Assembly (NCBI RefSeq): GCF_012034385.1
Contig: NZ_JAAVJB010000020.1
Location: 1 to 42,411 of the forward strand
Length of the DNA: 42,411 nucleotides
Source of the DNA: Streptomyces spiramenti
GTDB lineage: Bacteria; Actinomycetota; Actinomycetes; Streptomycetales; Streptomycetaceae
Direction of reading: 5' to 3'
The notes beneath the pieces are model-generated. The model saw only the letters and a list, made by a program, of their open reading frames with translations. It had not been told where the DNA came from and made no database searches. Made by a program: the position numbers and the translations under genes. How positions within the stretch are numbered: position 1 is the first letter of the stretch; each line of letters opens with the position of its first letter. Shown here one piece after another: positions 1 to 8,800 of the stretch.

Positions 1-69
1 CCCGGCCGGCGGTCGGCGCGGGGCTGCGCGACGGCGGCGCGGCCGGTGCAGCGGGACCGCGCCGACTGA
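1..69 (+). CDS. Possible C-terminal tail of an upstream gene (partial)
   Basis: Frame 1 is open from the window edge to a TGA at 67-69 and would encode the last 22 residues of a protein, ending in RDRAD. The stop lies inside the loop of a strong hairpin, as expected for a gene ending at its terminator. The piece is too short to identify and the GC content makes any frame look coding, so this is a weak call. Confidence 0.2.
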   Translation, partial: PGRRSARGCATAARPVQRDRAD

Positions 70-82
70 GCGCGGTCCCGCT
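50..82. terminator. Perfect 13-bp stem-loop, probable terminator
   Basis: Bases 50-62 are the exact reverse complement of 70-82, with a 7-nt loop. The hairpin starts 14 nt beyond the stop of the minus-strand L32 gene. There is no T-tract, which is usual for actinobacterial terminators. It could serve L32 on the minus strand and any gene arriving from the left on the plus strand. Confidence 0.7.
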
Positions 83-95
83 CGGCCCACGCCGG

Positions 96-266
96 TCAGC
101 CGTCCGGGCGGAGCAGGCCGCGTTCGAACGCCCTGACCAGGCGCTGCGGGACGCGGTGGGTCACGCCGTCGATGGTGACCGGGGTCAGCTGCGGCGTGCT
201 CGCCTTCCACTGTGCACGGCGGTGGCGGGTGTTGCTGCGGGACATCTTCCGCTTGGGGACGGCCAT
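96..266 (-). CDS. rpmF: 50S ribosomal protein L32, zinc-independent (C-minus) paralogue
   Basis: The 56-residue product begins [17 protein letters not shown], the typical L32 N-terminus of the large ribosomal subunit. It contains no cysteine, whereas zinc-binding L32 carries two CxxC pairs, so this is the zinc-free paralogue that replaces the zinc form when zinc is scarce. An upstream in-frame start would add 11 residues unlike L32, so the ATG at 264-266 is chosen. A Zur-box-like sequence lies 40 bp upstream (306-320), which fits zinc-repressed expression. Known from the family: C-minus ribosomal proteins belong to Zur regulons in Streptomyces. Inferred: this copy is off in zinc-replete cells. 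Confidence 0.95.
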   Translation of the reverse strand: MAVPKRKMSRSNTRHRRAQWKASTPQLTPVTIDGVTHRVPQRLVRAFERGLLRPDG

Positions 267-305
267 GGCGCTCTCCTGGTCGAGGTGTCGGAGCACCACC
301 GTACA

Positions 306-320
306 TGAAAATGACTTCCA
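306..320 (-). promoter_or_regulatory. Zur box upstream of zinc-free L32
   Basis: TGAAAATGACTTCCA is a 7-1-7 imperfect inverted repeat matching the actinobacterial Zur operator (ideal form TGAAAAT-G-ATTTTCA). It stands out as an AT-rich island in very GC-rich DNA. It sits 40 bp upstream of the L32 start codon, over the expected promoter. Confidence 0.8.
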
Positions 321-437
321 TTATGGTTGGGGTGGGGTGCCTCCCGACGCCTCGGCGGCGCGCTCGACGACGACCCGGGGGCGGGGCGGTCGGCGGCTCG
401 GGAGGCGGTGGGCCGGCCCGCTCCCTATCCTCGCCAC

Positions 438-875
438 ATGACTGTGTTGCGGATGGACAACGTCGCGATCGTCGTCCGGGACCTCGACGCCGCGCTCGCG
501 TTCTTCATGGAGCTGGGCCTGGAGCTGGAGGACCGGGCGTCGGTCGAGGGTCCCTGGGTCGACGAGACGGTCGGCCTGACCGGGGTGCGCAGCGAGATCG
601 CCATGGTGCGCACCCCGGACGGCACCGGCAGGGTGGAGCTGACCCAGTACCACCACCCCCCGGCCGCCACCGACATCGGCCCGGCGCCTCCCAACACCGC
701 CGGTCTGCACCGGATCATGTTCGCCGTCGACGACATCGACGCCACGATCAGTCGGCTCCGATCCCACGGCGCGGAGCTGCTCGGAGGAGTCGCGGACTAC
801 AGCGGGGTGTTCCGGCTGTGCTACCTGCGGGGGCCCGAGGGCATCGTCGTCGCGCTGGCCGAACGGATCGACTGA
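438..875 (+). CDS. VOC family (glyoxalase/bleomycin-resistance fold) protein
   Basis: The 145-residue protein has the two beta-alpha-beta-beta-beta repeats of the vicinal oxygen chelate fold. The first repeat starts DNVAIVVRDLDAALAFFMELGLEL and the second GLHRIMFAVDDIDATISRL. The ATG at 438 is chosen because it places the DNVAI strand at residue 7; the 37 extra codons upstream are arginine/glycine-rich and not family-like. The fold binds a metal and covers dioxygenases, isomerases and resistance proteins. Metal-ligand candidates are Asn7 and a C-terminal Glu (GPEGIVVALAE). The substrate cannot be told from sequence. It stands alone, and its neighbours do not suggest a pathway. Confidence 0.88.
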   Translation: MTVLRMDNVAIVVRDLDAALAFFMELGLELEDRASVEGPWVDETVGLTGVRSEIAMVRTPDGTGRVELTQYHHPPAATDIGPAPPNTAGLHRIMFAVDDIDATISRLRSHGAELLGGVADYSGVFRLCYLRGPEGIVVALAERID

Positions 876-985
876 GTGGGGACGGCACGCCACCCGGAGC
901 GCCGCCTCCCTGACGCCCCGGTCACCTGGGAGCGGATCGGGGCACCGCCTGCGGTGGGCCGGGGCGTTCCTGCCGCGCCGACTCG

Positions 986-1396
986 ATGAACCCGGCCGCG
1001 ACGGCCTTGCGCAGCCCAGTCCGCCCCGGCACCACCCTGCCGGAGGGCGGGCACGTCCACGCCTCCGACGAACTGCTGGACTACGTCTCCGCCCACGGTC
1101 TCACCATGTTCGCCTACACCACCCTCCTCTGGGGCGCCTACAGCCGACCGGCGGAGCCGCTCCCCGAGCACTACGACCACCCCGGCACCGACCGGCGGCT
1201 GCGAGCCCTGGCCAAGGTCTCCGAGGAACTGGGCGCCAGCCCCGTCCAGGTCGTCCTCGCCTGGCTGATCGGTGGACACCCCGCCGTCGTACCGATCGTC
1301 GGCGTCAGCTCCGTGGCACAGCTCGACGAGTGCCTGGCCGCAGCCGAGCTGGAACTCCCCTCCGAACTGCGGCAGTTGCTGGACGAAGCCGTCTGA
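986..1396 (+). pseudogene. Aldo/keto reductase remnant (C-terminal part only)
   Basis: From about residue 12 the product matches the last ~125 residues of aldo/keto reductases. It is clearly related to the intact reductase at 20208-21200: both share a PLPEHYDHPG/ALPPAYHHPG segment followed by VQVVLAWLIGG/GQVVLAWLAGG. The N-terminal two-thirds of the TIM barrel, with the catalytic Asp, Tyr, Lys and His, is absent. Upstream the frame is open only to a TGA at 911-913, and that stretch has no family similarity. There is no convincing ribosome binding site. A deletion after integration or a failed duplication are both possible. Confidence 0.8.
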
Positions 1397-1564
1397 CCGA
1401 GCCGCGACCCCGCGGACACGCCCGCCGCGGAGCCCCGACCCGCCGCGACCCTGCCTCGTACCTCCGCCCCGTCCCGACCCGTCGGGCCGCCTCCGACCCG
1501 TCGGCCGCCTCCGGCGCGCGGCCGGCGGGTCGGCCCGTGCCGGCGGCCCGACCGCACACTCCCC

Positions 1565-1618
1565 AGGAGGTCACCGTGACCACGTCCGCCGAGCCCGCCG
1601 ACGACCCGTGCCCCCCCC
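1565..1618 (+). other. RBS, GTG start and C8 tract with a frame conflict
   Basis: AGGAGG (1565-1570) lies 5 nt before GTG 1576, an ideal start. That frame reads VTTSAEPADDPCPP and meets a run of eight C (1611-1618), after which the glycosyltransferase continues in the -1 frame. One extra C, a -1 ribosomal slip on the C run, or transcriptional slippage would join the two into one protein continuing PPPARVSVVVPNYNY. Without a shift, translation would have to start at GTG 1608, which has no Shine-Dalgarno sequence. Confidence 0.65.
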
Positions 1619-2645
1619 GGCCCGTGTCTCCGTGGTCGTCCCCAACTACAACTACGCCAGGACGCTGGAGCTCTGCCTCACCTCGCTGGCAGCCCAGACC
1701 CTCCAGCCCTTCGAGGTGATCGTCTCCGACGACGCCAGCACCGACGGCTCGGTGGCGGTCGCGGAACGGTTCGACTGCCGCGTGCTGCGCGCCGAACGCA
1801 ACGAGGGCGTCTCCGCCGCGCGCAACAGGGGAGCCGCCGCCGCACGCGGCGACATCCTCTTCTTCCTCGACTCCGACCAGGCGCTGTCCCCCGACTCCCT
1901 GGAGAACGCCGTGCGGTTGCTCCGCACGGACCCCGGGCTCGGGTGCGTCCACGGCATCATCGCCGCCGAACCACTCGTCGACGACGGCCCGGTCGAGTGG
2001 TACCGGACCCTGCACGCGCACCACTGGCGGCTGCGCGGCGTCGGGCCCACCCCCACCGCGTACTTCGCCGCCGCGGCCGTGCCGCGCCAGGTCTTCGAGG
2101 ACGTCGGCCCGTTCGACACGGCGCTGCGGGACAGCGAGGACGTGGAGTACAGCGAACGGCTGTCCGCCGCGTACGACATCCGCCTGACCGACCTGATCGT
2201 CGCGGCGCACGACGAGGAGCACCGCCTCGGCCGGATGCTGCGTGAGCAGTTCCGGCGCGCCCAGTACCTGCTGCCGTTCGCCGCGAAGCACCGGCGTCGG
2301 CCCGGCGCGCTGCGGGCCAACAGCGGACTGGGGGTCGCCACGGCCTGCCTGACCGTCGCGACCCTCCCGGCCGCGGTTCTCCACCCCGCGCTCGCGGTCG
2401 TCCCCGTCGCCGCGGCGCTGGTGTTCGCCGCCGCCGACCCCTCCCTGATCGGATTCGTCCGCCGCAAGCGGGGGCTGGGGTTCGTGCCGCTGTTCGTCGG
2501 TCTGCACCTGCTGGTCAATGTGCAGATCGGCCTCGGCGCCGCCACGGGATGGATACGCAGCCGGATCGACCGCGGGTTCGGGGCGGCAGGCGGTGCTCCG
2601 CACACCCCGTCCGTCGCGGAGCGGTCCGGAACGAGCGCGGCGTGA
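1608..2645 (+). CDS. Family 2 glycosyltransferase, membrane-associated
   Basis: The N-terminus VSVVVPNYNYARTLELCL is the GT-A nucleotide-sugar fold of GT2 enzymes, followed by VIVSDDASTDGS, RNEGVSAARN and the metal-binding DxD-like FFLDSDQ. An acidic DSEDVEYSERL segment occupies the acceptor/catalytic-base region. Past residue ~235 come two or three hydrophobic segments, so the enzyme is probably anchored with its active site in the cytoplasm. The start given is the in-frame GTG 1608; the better-looking start is GTG 1576 in another frame (see the C8 tract). The 3' end overlaps the polysaccharide deacetylase by GTGA, so both probably act on one cell-envelope glycan. The sugar is unknown. Confidence 0.88.
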   Translation: MPPPARVSVVVPNYNYARTLELCLTSLAAQTLQPFEVIVSDDASTDGSVAVAERFDCRVLRAERNEGVSAARNRGAAAARGDILFFLDSDQALSPDSLENAVRLLRTDPGLGCVHGIIAAEPLVDDGPVEWYRTLHAHHWRLRGVGPTPTAYFAAAAVPRQVFEDVGPFDTALRDSEDVEYSERLSAAYDIRLTDLIVAAHDEEHRLGRMLREQFRRAQYLLPFAAKHRRRPGALRANSGLGVATACLTVATLPAAVLHPALAVVPVAAALVFAAADPSLIGFVRRKRGLGFVPLFVGLHLLVNVQIGLGAATGWIRSRIDRGFGAAGGAPHTPSVAERSGTSAA

Positions 2646-3397
2646 CCGGCCGAACAGGAGCGACCCCGGGCACGAACGGGGGAGAGGCCGCCGCCGGTCC
2701 ACTGCGGGCCCGGCTGGCGCAGACCGCGTGGAGCCTGGTCCGGCGCACCGAGTCCCTGCGGCCGGGCGGGCGGGCGGGTTCGCCGCTGTTCGCCGGCGGG
2801 CCCGTCTTCCGCCTCCCCGCCGCGCCGGGCGGGAGTGCGCACGCACCGGAGGTCGCGCTCACCGTCGACGACGGCCCCGACCCCAGGTGGACGCCCCGGC
2901 TGCTGGACGTGCTCGACACCCACGACGTGCGGGCCACGTTCTTCGTGATCGGCGAGCGAGCGGCCCGCCACCCTGAACTGCTCCGGAGGATCCGGGCGGC
3001 CGGGCACACCCTGGGCAACCACAGCCACAGCCACCCCCAGCCGTTCGCCGCCCTGCCGCCGGAGGCGATCGAATCGGAGCTGGCCGCCACGCAGCGGGCG
3101 GTCGTCGACGCGACGGGTGAGCCACCGCAGCTCTTCCGCGCGCCGGCCGGCGGCTGGTCACGGCGGGTGCTGGAGACCGCCCGGGGGCAGGGGCTCACAC
3201 CGGTGGACTGGAGCGTGGACCCCAAGGACTGGCGCTCCCCGCCGCCGGGGCGGATCGCGCGGGTCGTGCTCGGAGCCCGCCACGGCGACATCGTGCTGTG
3301 CCACGACGGCGGCGGGGACCGTTCGGGGACCGTCGCCGCCCTCGACGCCGCGCTCGGACGGCTCCGCCACCGGGGGGTCGCGTTCCGGGTCCTGTGA
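2642..3397 (+). CDS. Polysaccharide deacetylase (NodB/CE4 family)
   Basis: The GTG start overlaps the glycosyltransferase stop (GTGA), so translation is probably coupled. The 251-residue protein has the CE4 motifs in order: TVDDGPDP (the TFDDGP motif with the catalytic Asp and a metal Asp), GNHSHSHP (metal-binding His pair), RAPAGG (the RxPxG motif), DWSVDPKDW and CHDGGG near the C-terminus. These enzymes remove N- or O-acetyl groups from chitooligosaccharides, peptidoglycan or other glycans. No clear signal peptide is visible; the first ~60 residues are Arg/Gly-rich. Substrate is inferred only as the glycan made with the upstream transferase. Confidence 0.9.
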   Translation: MTGRTGATPGTNGGEAAAGPLRARLAQTAWSLVRRTESLRPGGRAGSPLFAGGPVFRLPAAPGGSAHAPEVALTVDDGPDPRWTPRLLDVLDTHDVRATFFVIGERAARHPELLRRIRAAGHTLGNHSHSHPQPFAALPPEAIESELAATQRAVVDATGEPPQLFRAPAGGWSRRVLETARGQGLTPVDWSVDPKDWRSPPPGRIARVVLGARHGDIVLCHDGGGDRSGTVAALDAALGRLRHRGVAFRVL

Positions 3398-3573
3398 AGG
3401 GCGTCCCGTGCCGCCGCTGCGGGTCGGAGGCCCGGTCCGGAGGGCGACGGTCGGCCCGTCCCCCGGGGCACCGGCCGCGGCGGCGTTCCCCGAACAGTCC
3501 GACCGCCGCCGCGCCCCGCCCCGGAGCCCGTGCCGGCGCGGATCCGCCGACGCGGCCGACCTGCGGCCGGCGC

Positions 3574-3756
3574 CGCCGGGACATCACGCCACGCGCCACC
3601 GGTACGCAGCACGTACATCGCACCAGCCAGTGCCACACGGTCGGGAACGCACATCCGGCCGGGATGGCGATGGTGCCGTAGGGCAGCATGCGGGAGAAGC
3701 GGAGCCATCCACGCTTCCACAAGTCCGGGACAGGATCCAGGACGGACCCGAGACAC
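3574..3756 (-). pseudogene. IS5-type transposase remnant (N-terminal fragment)
   Basis: On the minus strand, the segment from LVEAWMAPLLP through RHHRHPGRMCVPDRVALAG to AMYVLRTGGAWRDVPA resembles the N-terminus of IS5-family transposases. It then runs into unrelated Arg/Pro-rich sequence, and the catalytic DDE region is absent. No terminal inverted repeats were found around it. It fills part of the 409-bp gap between the deacetylase (ends 3397) and the formate dehydrogenase operon (ends 3807). The rest of that gap holds nothing recognisable. Confidence 0.7.
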
Positions 3757-3806
3757 CCTGACGACCCGGCTCGTCGATCACAGGACCCGCAACTCGTGCG
3801 GAACGA

Positions 3807-4823
3807 TCAGTCGGGCGCCGCCGACGCGCCGTCCGCCGCGAGCCGGGCGCGCTGGGGGCCGACCGTGTGCACCGGGTCCCGCGCGGAGGCGATTCCGGCG
3901 GCGAACACCCCGAAACGGGTGCACACCGACCCCGCCAGCAGCGCGACACCCGCCCCGACACCGGCCGCGCGGGAACGTCCCGAAAGCAGCGCCAGCGCGG
4001 CACCCGTCGCGGTCAGCACGCGCGCCGACCGCATCAGGCCCCCCGCCCGGCCCTCACGCAGGGTCGCGGCCACCGGCCCCAGGCGGCGACGCGCGGCATG
4101 GTCCGCCGCGGTCTCCCCGAGAGCGCCGAGCACCGCGGTGGCGCGTGCCACGCCCGTCTCGGCGGACGGTCCGAGGAGCAGCGCCGCGCCCGAGGCGGCG
4201 GCCAGCGCCGAGCCTGCGAAGAGGTAGGGCAGCTCGCGATGGGCGCCGTGCCAGGCCGGAACGGCCGTGTCCGACGCGAGCACCGCCGTGTACGTCGCGA
4301 CCGCCGGGCCCAGGACGGCCGCGCCGCCGGTGGCGACCGCACCCGCGCGCGGTGCCCGCCCCGTGACGGCCGACGCCGCGGCGGCGCCCGCCACCGGCCC
4401 GTACACCGCCAGCAGCCACGACCCGACGCTCATGGGGGAGGTCGGTTTCACCACCCGCAGCATGTGCGTGAAGCGTGAGGGCACCCCGAGGTCGTGGATG
4501 AGGGCCGCGGTGGCCAGCCCGACCGAGCCGACCGAGGTCACCTTCAGCGCCGCCGCCGTGCGGTGCGCCCCACCGGCCTGCAACGCGGCGGCGAGTACCG
4601 ACCCCGCACCGGCGAGCCCGCCGAGGAAGAAGTAGCCCGCGATGTCCGTCGCCTCCCAGGCGGGGGCCTTCACGATCGGGCGGCCGTAGTAGCTCTCGAA
4701 GTCGGCGCGCTCCACCATGAGCTGCTCGCCGCCGCGGCGTCGGCGGCCGGGTTCCCGGTGGTCGCCGTCGCTGGGCCGGGACCGGCAGCCTTCGGATGGT
4801 GCGAGTCCGGCGTCCTCCGTCAT
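3807..4823 (-). CDS. nrfD: Formate dehydrogenase membrane subunit, NrfD/PsrC family
   Basis: This 338-residue polytopic membrane protein has a hydrophilic N-terminus, then the family landmark FESYYGRPIVKAPAWE and about eight hydrophobic segments beginning DIAGYFFLGGLAGAGSVLAAAL. NrfD proteins pass electrons between an Fe-S partner and the quinone pool without haem. ATG 4823 is chosen over an internal ATG (4718) because it overlaps the fdhB stop by ATGA and because relatives carry a comparable charged leader before the GGEQLM segment. It is the last gene of the fdh operon. It takes the place of the cytochrome b subunit (FdnI) found in E. coli FDH-N. Confidence 0.93.
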   Translation of the reverse strand: MTEDAGLAPSEGCRSRPSDGDHREPGRRRRGGEQLMVERADFESYYGRPIVKAPAWEATDIAGYFFLGGLAGAGSVLAAALQAGGAHRTAAALKVTSVGSVGLATAALIHDLGVPSRFTHMLRVVKPTSPMSVGSWLLAVYGPVAGAAAASAVTGRAPRAGAVATGGAAVLGPAVATYTAVLASDTAVPAWHGAHRELPYLFAGSALAAASGAALLLGPSAETGVARATAVLGALGETAADHAARRRLGPVAATLREGRAGGLMRSARVLTATGAALALLSGRSRAAGVGAGVALLAGSVCTRFGVFAAGIASARDPVHTVGPQRARLAADGASAAPD

Positions 4824-5809
4824 GCGCTTCCCTTTCGTCGGGCCGCCGTGGCGGCCGAGGCGCCGACCGCGCCGAGCAGCGCGAGACCGGCCGCGGCGGC
4901 GTGCCGCCACATCCTGGGGAGGTCGCGGGTCGGTACCCGCGGGTCCGGCGGCAGGCCGTAGACCTCCGGTTCGTCGAGCAGCAGGAAGAACGCGCCGTCC
5001 CCGCCGACTCCGTCCTCGGGGTCGTGACCGTAGAGACGTGCCTCGGACACCCCCGCCTCGTGCAGCGCGTCCAACCGCCGGGCGGCACCGGCCCGCAGCT
5101 CGTCCAGGGGCCCGAACTGGATCGACTCGGTCGGGCATGCCTTCGCGCAGGCCGGCTCCATGCCCGCGCCGAGTCGGTCGTAGCACATGGTGCACTTGAA
5201 CGCGCGGCCGTCGTCCGGCCGTTGCTCGATGACGCCGTAGGGGCAGGCCGGAACGCAGTAGCCGCAGCCGTTGCAGATGTCGTCCTGCACCACCACCGTC
5301 CCGAACTCCGTGCGGAACAACGCCCCCGTCGGGCACACGTCGAGGCAGGCCGCGTGGGTGCAGTGCTTGCAGACGTCGGACGACATCAGCCAGCGGATCT
5401 CCGACCCTGCCGGGCCGGCCCCGGCGTCCGTCCCCGCACCCGCGTCGGCCTCCCCGCCGGGCACCACCGGGGTGAGTCCCAGCAACGGGCGACCGCCGGG
5501 GTCGACCGCGCCGTCCGCCGGCGCGGCGGGCACCTGCCGTTCGACGAAGGCGACGTGCCGCCAGGTGGAGGCACCCAGCGCCTCGGTGTTGTCGTACGAC
5601 ATCCCGCTCAGCGAGAACCCGTCGGCGGGCAGCGCGTTCCACTCCTTGCAGGCGACCTCGCACGCCTTGCAGCCGATGCAGACGGAGGTGTCGGTGAAGA
5701 AGCCGACCCTGTCCGGGGGGTCGGGGTATCCACTGTCCGACGCGGGGTCGGGCACCTCCGCGGCCGGCTCTCCGTGCGGTCGGTGTGCTCCTGCTGCTGC
5801 CGAGCTCAT
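4820..5809 (-). CDS. fdhB: Formate dehydrogenase iron-sulfur (beta) subunit
   Basis: The 329-residue protein carries four cysteine clusters typical of a four-[4Fe-4S] electron-transfer subunit: CIGCKACEVAC, CKHCTHAACLDVC, CNGCGYCVPAC and CTMC with CAKAC. It accepts electrons from the molybdopterin subunit and passes them to the membrane. A hydrophobic stretch near residues 300-320 (AAAAGLALLGAVGASAAT) probably forms a C-terminal membrane anchor, as in FdnH. The start and stop overlap fdhA and nrfD by ATGA each, so the three genes should be translated as a unit. An Ala/Gly-rich insertion lies between the first two clusters (about residues 90-140). Confidence 0.95.
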   Translation of the reverse strand: MSSAAAGAHRPHGEPAAEVPDPASDSGYPDPPDRVGFFTDTSVCIGCKACEVACKEWNALPADGFSLSGMSYDNTEALGASTWRHVAFVERQVPAAPADGAVDPGGRPLLGLTPVVPGGEADAGAGTDAGAGPAGSEIRWLMSSDVCKHCTHAACLDVCPTGALFRTEFGTVVVQDDICNGCGYCVPACPYGVIEQRPDDGRAFKCTMCYDRLGAGMEPACAKACPTESIQFGPLDELRAGAARRLDALHEAGVSEARLYGHDPEDGVGGDGAFFLLLDEPEVYGLPPDPRVPTRDLPRMWRHAAAAGLALLGAVGASAATAARRKGSA

Positions 5810-8800
5810 CGGTTCTCCCCTTCCTGCGCGGACAGGCTGCCCGTCCTCGACGTGACCCCGGCCCGGCGTCGGTACTCCGCGACGAGCGCCGGCAGCGCAG
5901 GCCCGCGCGGTCGGCGACCGGGGCGGATGTCCGCGGTGAGGGCCTTGTCCTCCTGGATGTGCGCGTTCGGGTCCTGGGCCACCGCCATCAGCTCGTTGGC
6001 CGCGTCACCCGTGGACAGCCCGTTCGGTCCCCAGTGGAAGGGGATGCCGATCTGGTGCACCGTCCGGCCCAGCACCGTCAGCGGTCTCATCCGCTCCGTC
6101 ACCAGCACCCGGGCCTCGATGGCGTTGCGGGCGGTGACGAGCGTCGCCCAACCGCCGTGCTCCAGCCCCCGCTCCGCCGCCAGGCTCGGCGAGACCTCGC
6201 AGAACAGCTCGGGTTGCAGCTCACTGAGGTAGGGAGACCAGCGGCTCATACCGCCCGCGGTGAAGTGCTCGGTCAGCCGGTACGTGGTCAGCACGTACGG
6301 GTAGACCGCCGCGCCGGGCTCCTCCGGCCCCGGGTGGTAGCGGTTCTCCGGCCGGCTGCTCTGCAGCAGCACCGGCGACCGGGCACGTCGCGGGTAGAGG
6401 CCGTTGGGTACGGGGGAGTCCTGCGGTTCGTAGTGGGTCGGCAGGGGGCCGTCCAACAGCCCCGACGGGGCGTACAGCCACCCCTTCCCGTCGGCCTGCA
6501 TGACGAACGGGTCGTCGCCCCGCAGCGCTGCGACGCCCACAGCGTCCTCGTCGGGGACGTGGTCGGGGGCGAGACCGGCCGGGAAGTCCGCGGCGTCGTG
6601 TCCCGTCCACTCCTGACGTTCCGCGTCCCACCACACGTACGCCTTGCGTGCGCTCCACGGGCTGCCGTCCGGCGCGGCGGAGGCCCGGTTGTAGAGGATG
6701 CGCCGGTCCGCCGGCCACGCCCACGCCCACTCCCGCGCCGTCCACTCCATCTCGTCGTGGGGGCGCCGCCGCGCGGACTGGTTGACCCCGTCCCGGAACA
6801 CGCCGCTGTAGATCCAGCAGCCGCAGCGTGTGGAGCCGTCGTCCCGGAGCCCCGTGGGGTCGGCGAGCGGAGCGCCGTCCCGCCCGGTCCCGTTGATCTC
6901 CCGGAGGACGGCCTCCGCCGACGGCTCGTCGTGCGGTCCGGAGACCGGGTAGTCCCAGGTGAGGTCGAGCAGCGCCCGGTCCATCGGGTCCGTCGAGTCG
7001 CGCAGCGACTCCTTCAGGCGGCGCCCCAGGTGGTACATGAACCACAGGTCGCTACGCGCGTCCCCGCGCGGCTCGACCGCTGCCTCGTGCCACTGCAGCC
7101 ACCGGTTGGTGTTGGTGAAGGATCCCGACTTCTCGGTGTGGGAGGCGGCCGGGAAGAAGAAGACCTCGGTGGCGATGTCCTCCGTGCGTAGTTCGCCCGA
7201 CTCGGTCTCCGGGCCGTCCTGCCACCAGGTCGCGGACTCGATGAGCGAGAAGTCGCGGACCACCAGCCAGTCGAGCTTCGCCATGCCCAGGCGCTGCATC
7301 CGGGTGTTGGCGGAGCCGACCGCCGGGTTCTCGCCCATCAGGAAGTAGCCCTTGCAGACCCCGTCGAGCTGCGCTCGCACCGTCGCGTAGGTGTCGTGGG
7401 CCCCCGTGAGGCGCGGCAGGTGGTCGAAGCAGAAGTCGTTCTCCGGCTGCGCGGCGTCGCCGTACCACGCCTTGAGCAGGCTCACCGCGTAGGACCGCAT
7501 CTCGTGCCAGTAGCCCTTGCCGGTGCGGGTGGAGTCGACCCAGCTGTCCAGGTTCTGGTGCGAGCGGTGGTGCGGCATCGGCAGGTAGCCGGGCAACAGG
7601 TTGTAGAGGGTCGGGATGTCGCTGGACCCCTGGATCGAGGCGTGGCCTCGGAGCGCCTGGATCCCCCCTCCGGGCCTGCCGATGTTGCCCAGCAGCAGCT
7701 GGAGAACGCTCGCCGCCCTGATGTACTGGCTCCCGGTGGTGTGCTGCGTCCAGCCCACCGCGTAGACGAACGCCGAGGTCCGCTCCCGGCCGGAGTTGGC
7801 GGTCAGCTCGCGGCAGACCCGCAGGAACAGCTCCCGGGGCACTCCGCAGATCTCCTCGACCATCTCCGGTGTGTAGCGGGCGTAGTGGCGTTTCAACACC
7901 TGGTAGACGCACCTCGGGTGCCGGAGGGTGTCGTCCCGGCGCGGCCGGGGCGCGGAGACCGCGCCGCCGGAGCCGTGGGTCTCGGCCCCGCCGGCTCCCT
8001 GGGTGGAGGGGTCGTCGCTGGAGTCCTGGGCCCTGCGGTCCGCGATCGACTCCCTGCTCCCCGCGGAGGCCCGCACCGGGGAGCCCTCGTACTGCCAGCC
8101 GGCGGGGTCGTAGGTGTGCGTCTCCTCGTCGAGGCCGCAGAACACGCCGTCGAGGTCCTCGGTGTCGCGGAACTCCTCGCTGACCAGGTGGGCGGCGTTG
8201 GTGTAGGCCGTGACGTACTCGCGGAAGTCGGCCTCGTTCTCCAGCACGTACCGGATGATGCCGCCGAGGAAGGCGATGTCCGAACCGGCGCGGAGCGGCA
8301 CGTGGCAGTCGGCGAGGGCGCTCGTCCGGGTGTAACGGGGGTCCACGTGGATGACGCGGGCGCCTCTCGCCTTGGCCTCCATCACCCACTGGAAGCCGAC
8401 CGGGTGCGCCTCGGCGAAGTTGGAACCCTGGATCACGATGCAGTCCGCGTGCTGCAGGTCCTGCATGAAGGTGGTGGCACCTCCCCGGCCGAAGGAGGTG
8501 CCCAGCCCGGCGACCGTGGAACTGTGGCAGACGCGGGCCTGGTTCTCCACCTGGACCACGCCCAGCCCGGTCAGCAGCTTCTTGATGAGGTAGTTCTCCT
8601 CGTTGTCGAGGGTGGCGCCACCGAGGCTGGCGATGCCCATGGTCCGCGCCGTGCGGGTCCCCTCGTGTTCCCACTCCCAGCTCTCCCGCCGGGTGCGCAC
8701 CACCCGTTCGGCCACCATGTCCATCGCCGTTTCCAGGTCGATCGGCTCCCAGTCCCGCGCCCCCGGTGCCCGGTACAGGCACTGGTGGCGGCGCGCGCTC

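Noticed and set aside
1272..1607. N-terminal extension of the glycosyltransferase back to 1272
   Set aside because: The added residues are Arg/Pro-rich, overlap the reductase remnant and have no family similarity. A strong RBS lies at 1565-1570 instead.
3807..5663. A 618-codon frame that could be read as one FdhB-NrfD fusion
   Set aside because: The upstream part is the wrong frame of fdhB. The true fdhB frame ends at 4820 and NrfD begins at 4823 with an ATGA overlap.
5785..7191. Long open frame (468 codons) antisense to fdhA, and similar long frames opposite most genes
   Set aside because: High GC makes stop codons rare on the opposite strand. The products are Arg/Val/Gly-rich with no domain, while the other strand encodes a complete formate dehydrogenase subunit.
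8500..8560. Selenocysteine at the formate dehydrogenase active site
   Set aside because: The active-site codon in NQARVCHSS is TGC, not TGA, so no SECIS element is needed.
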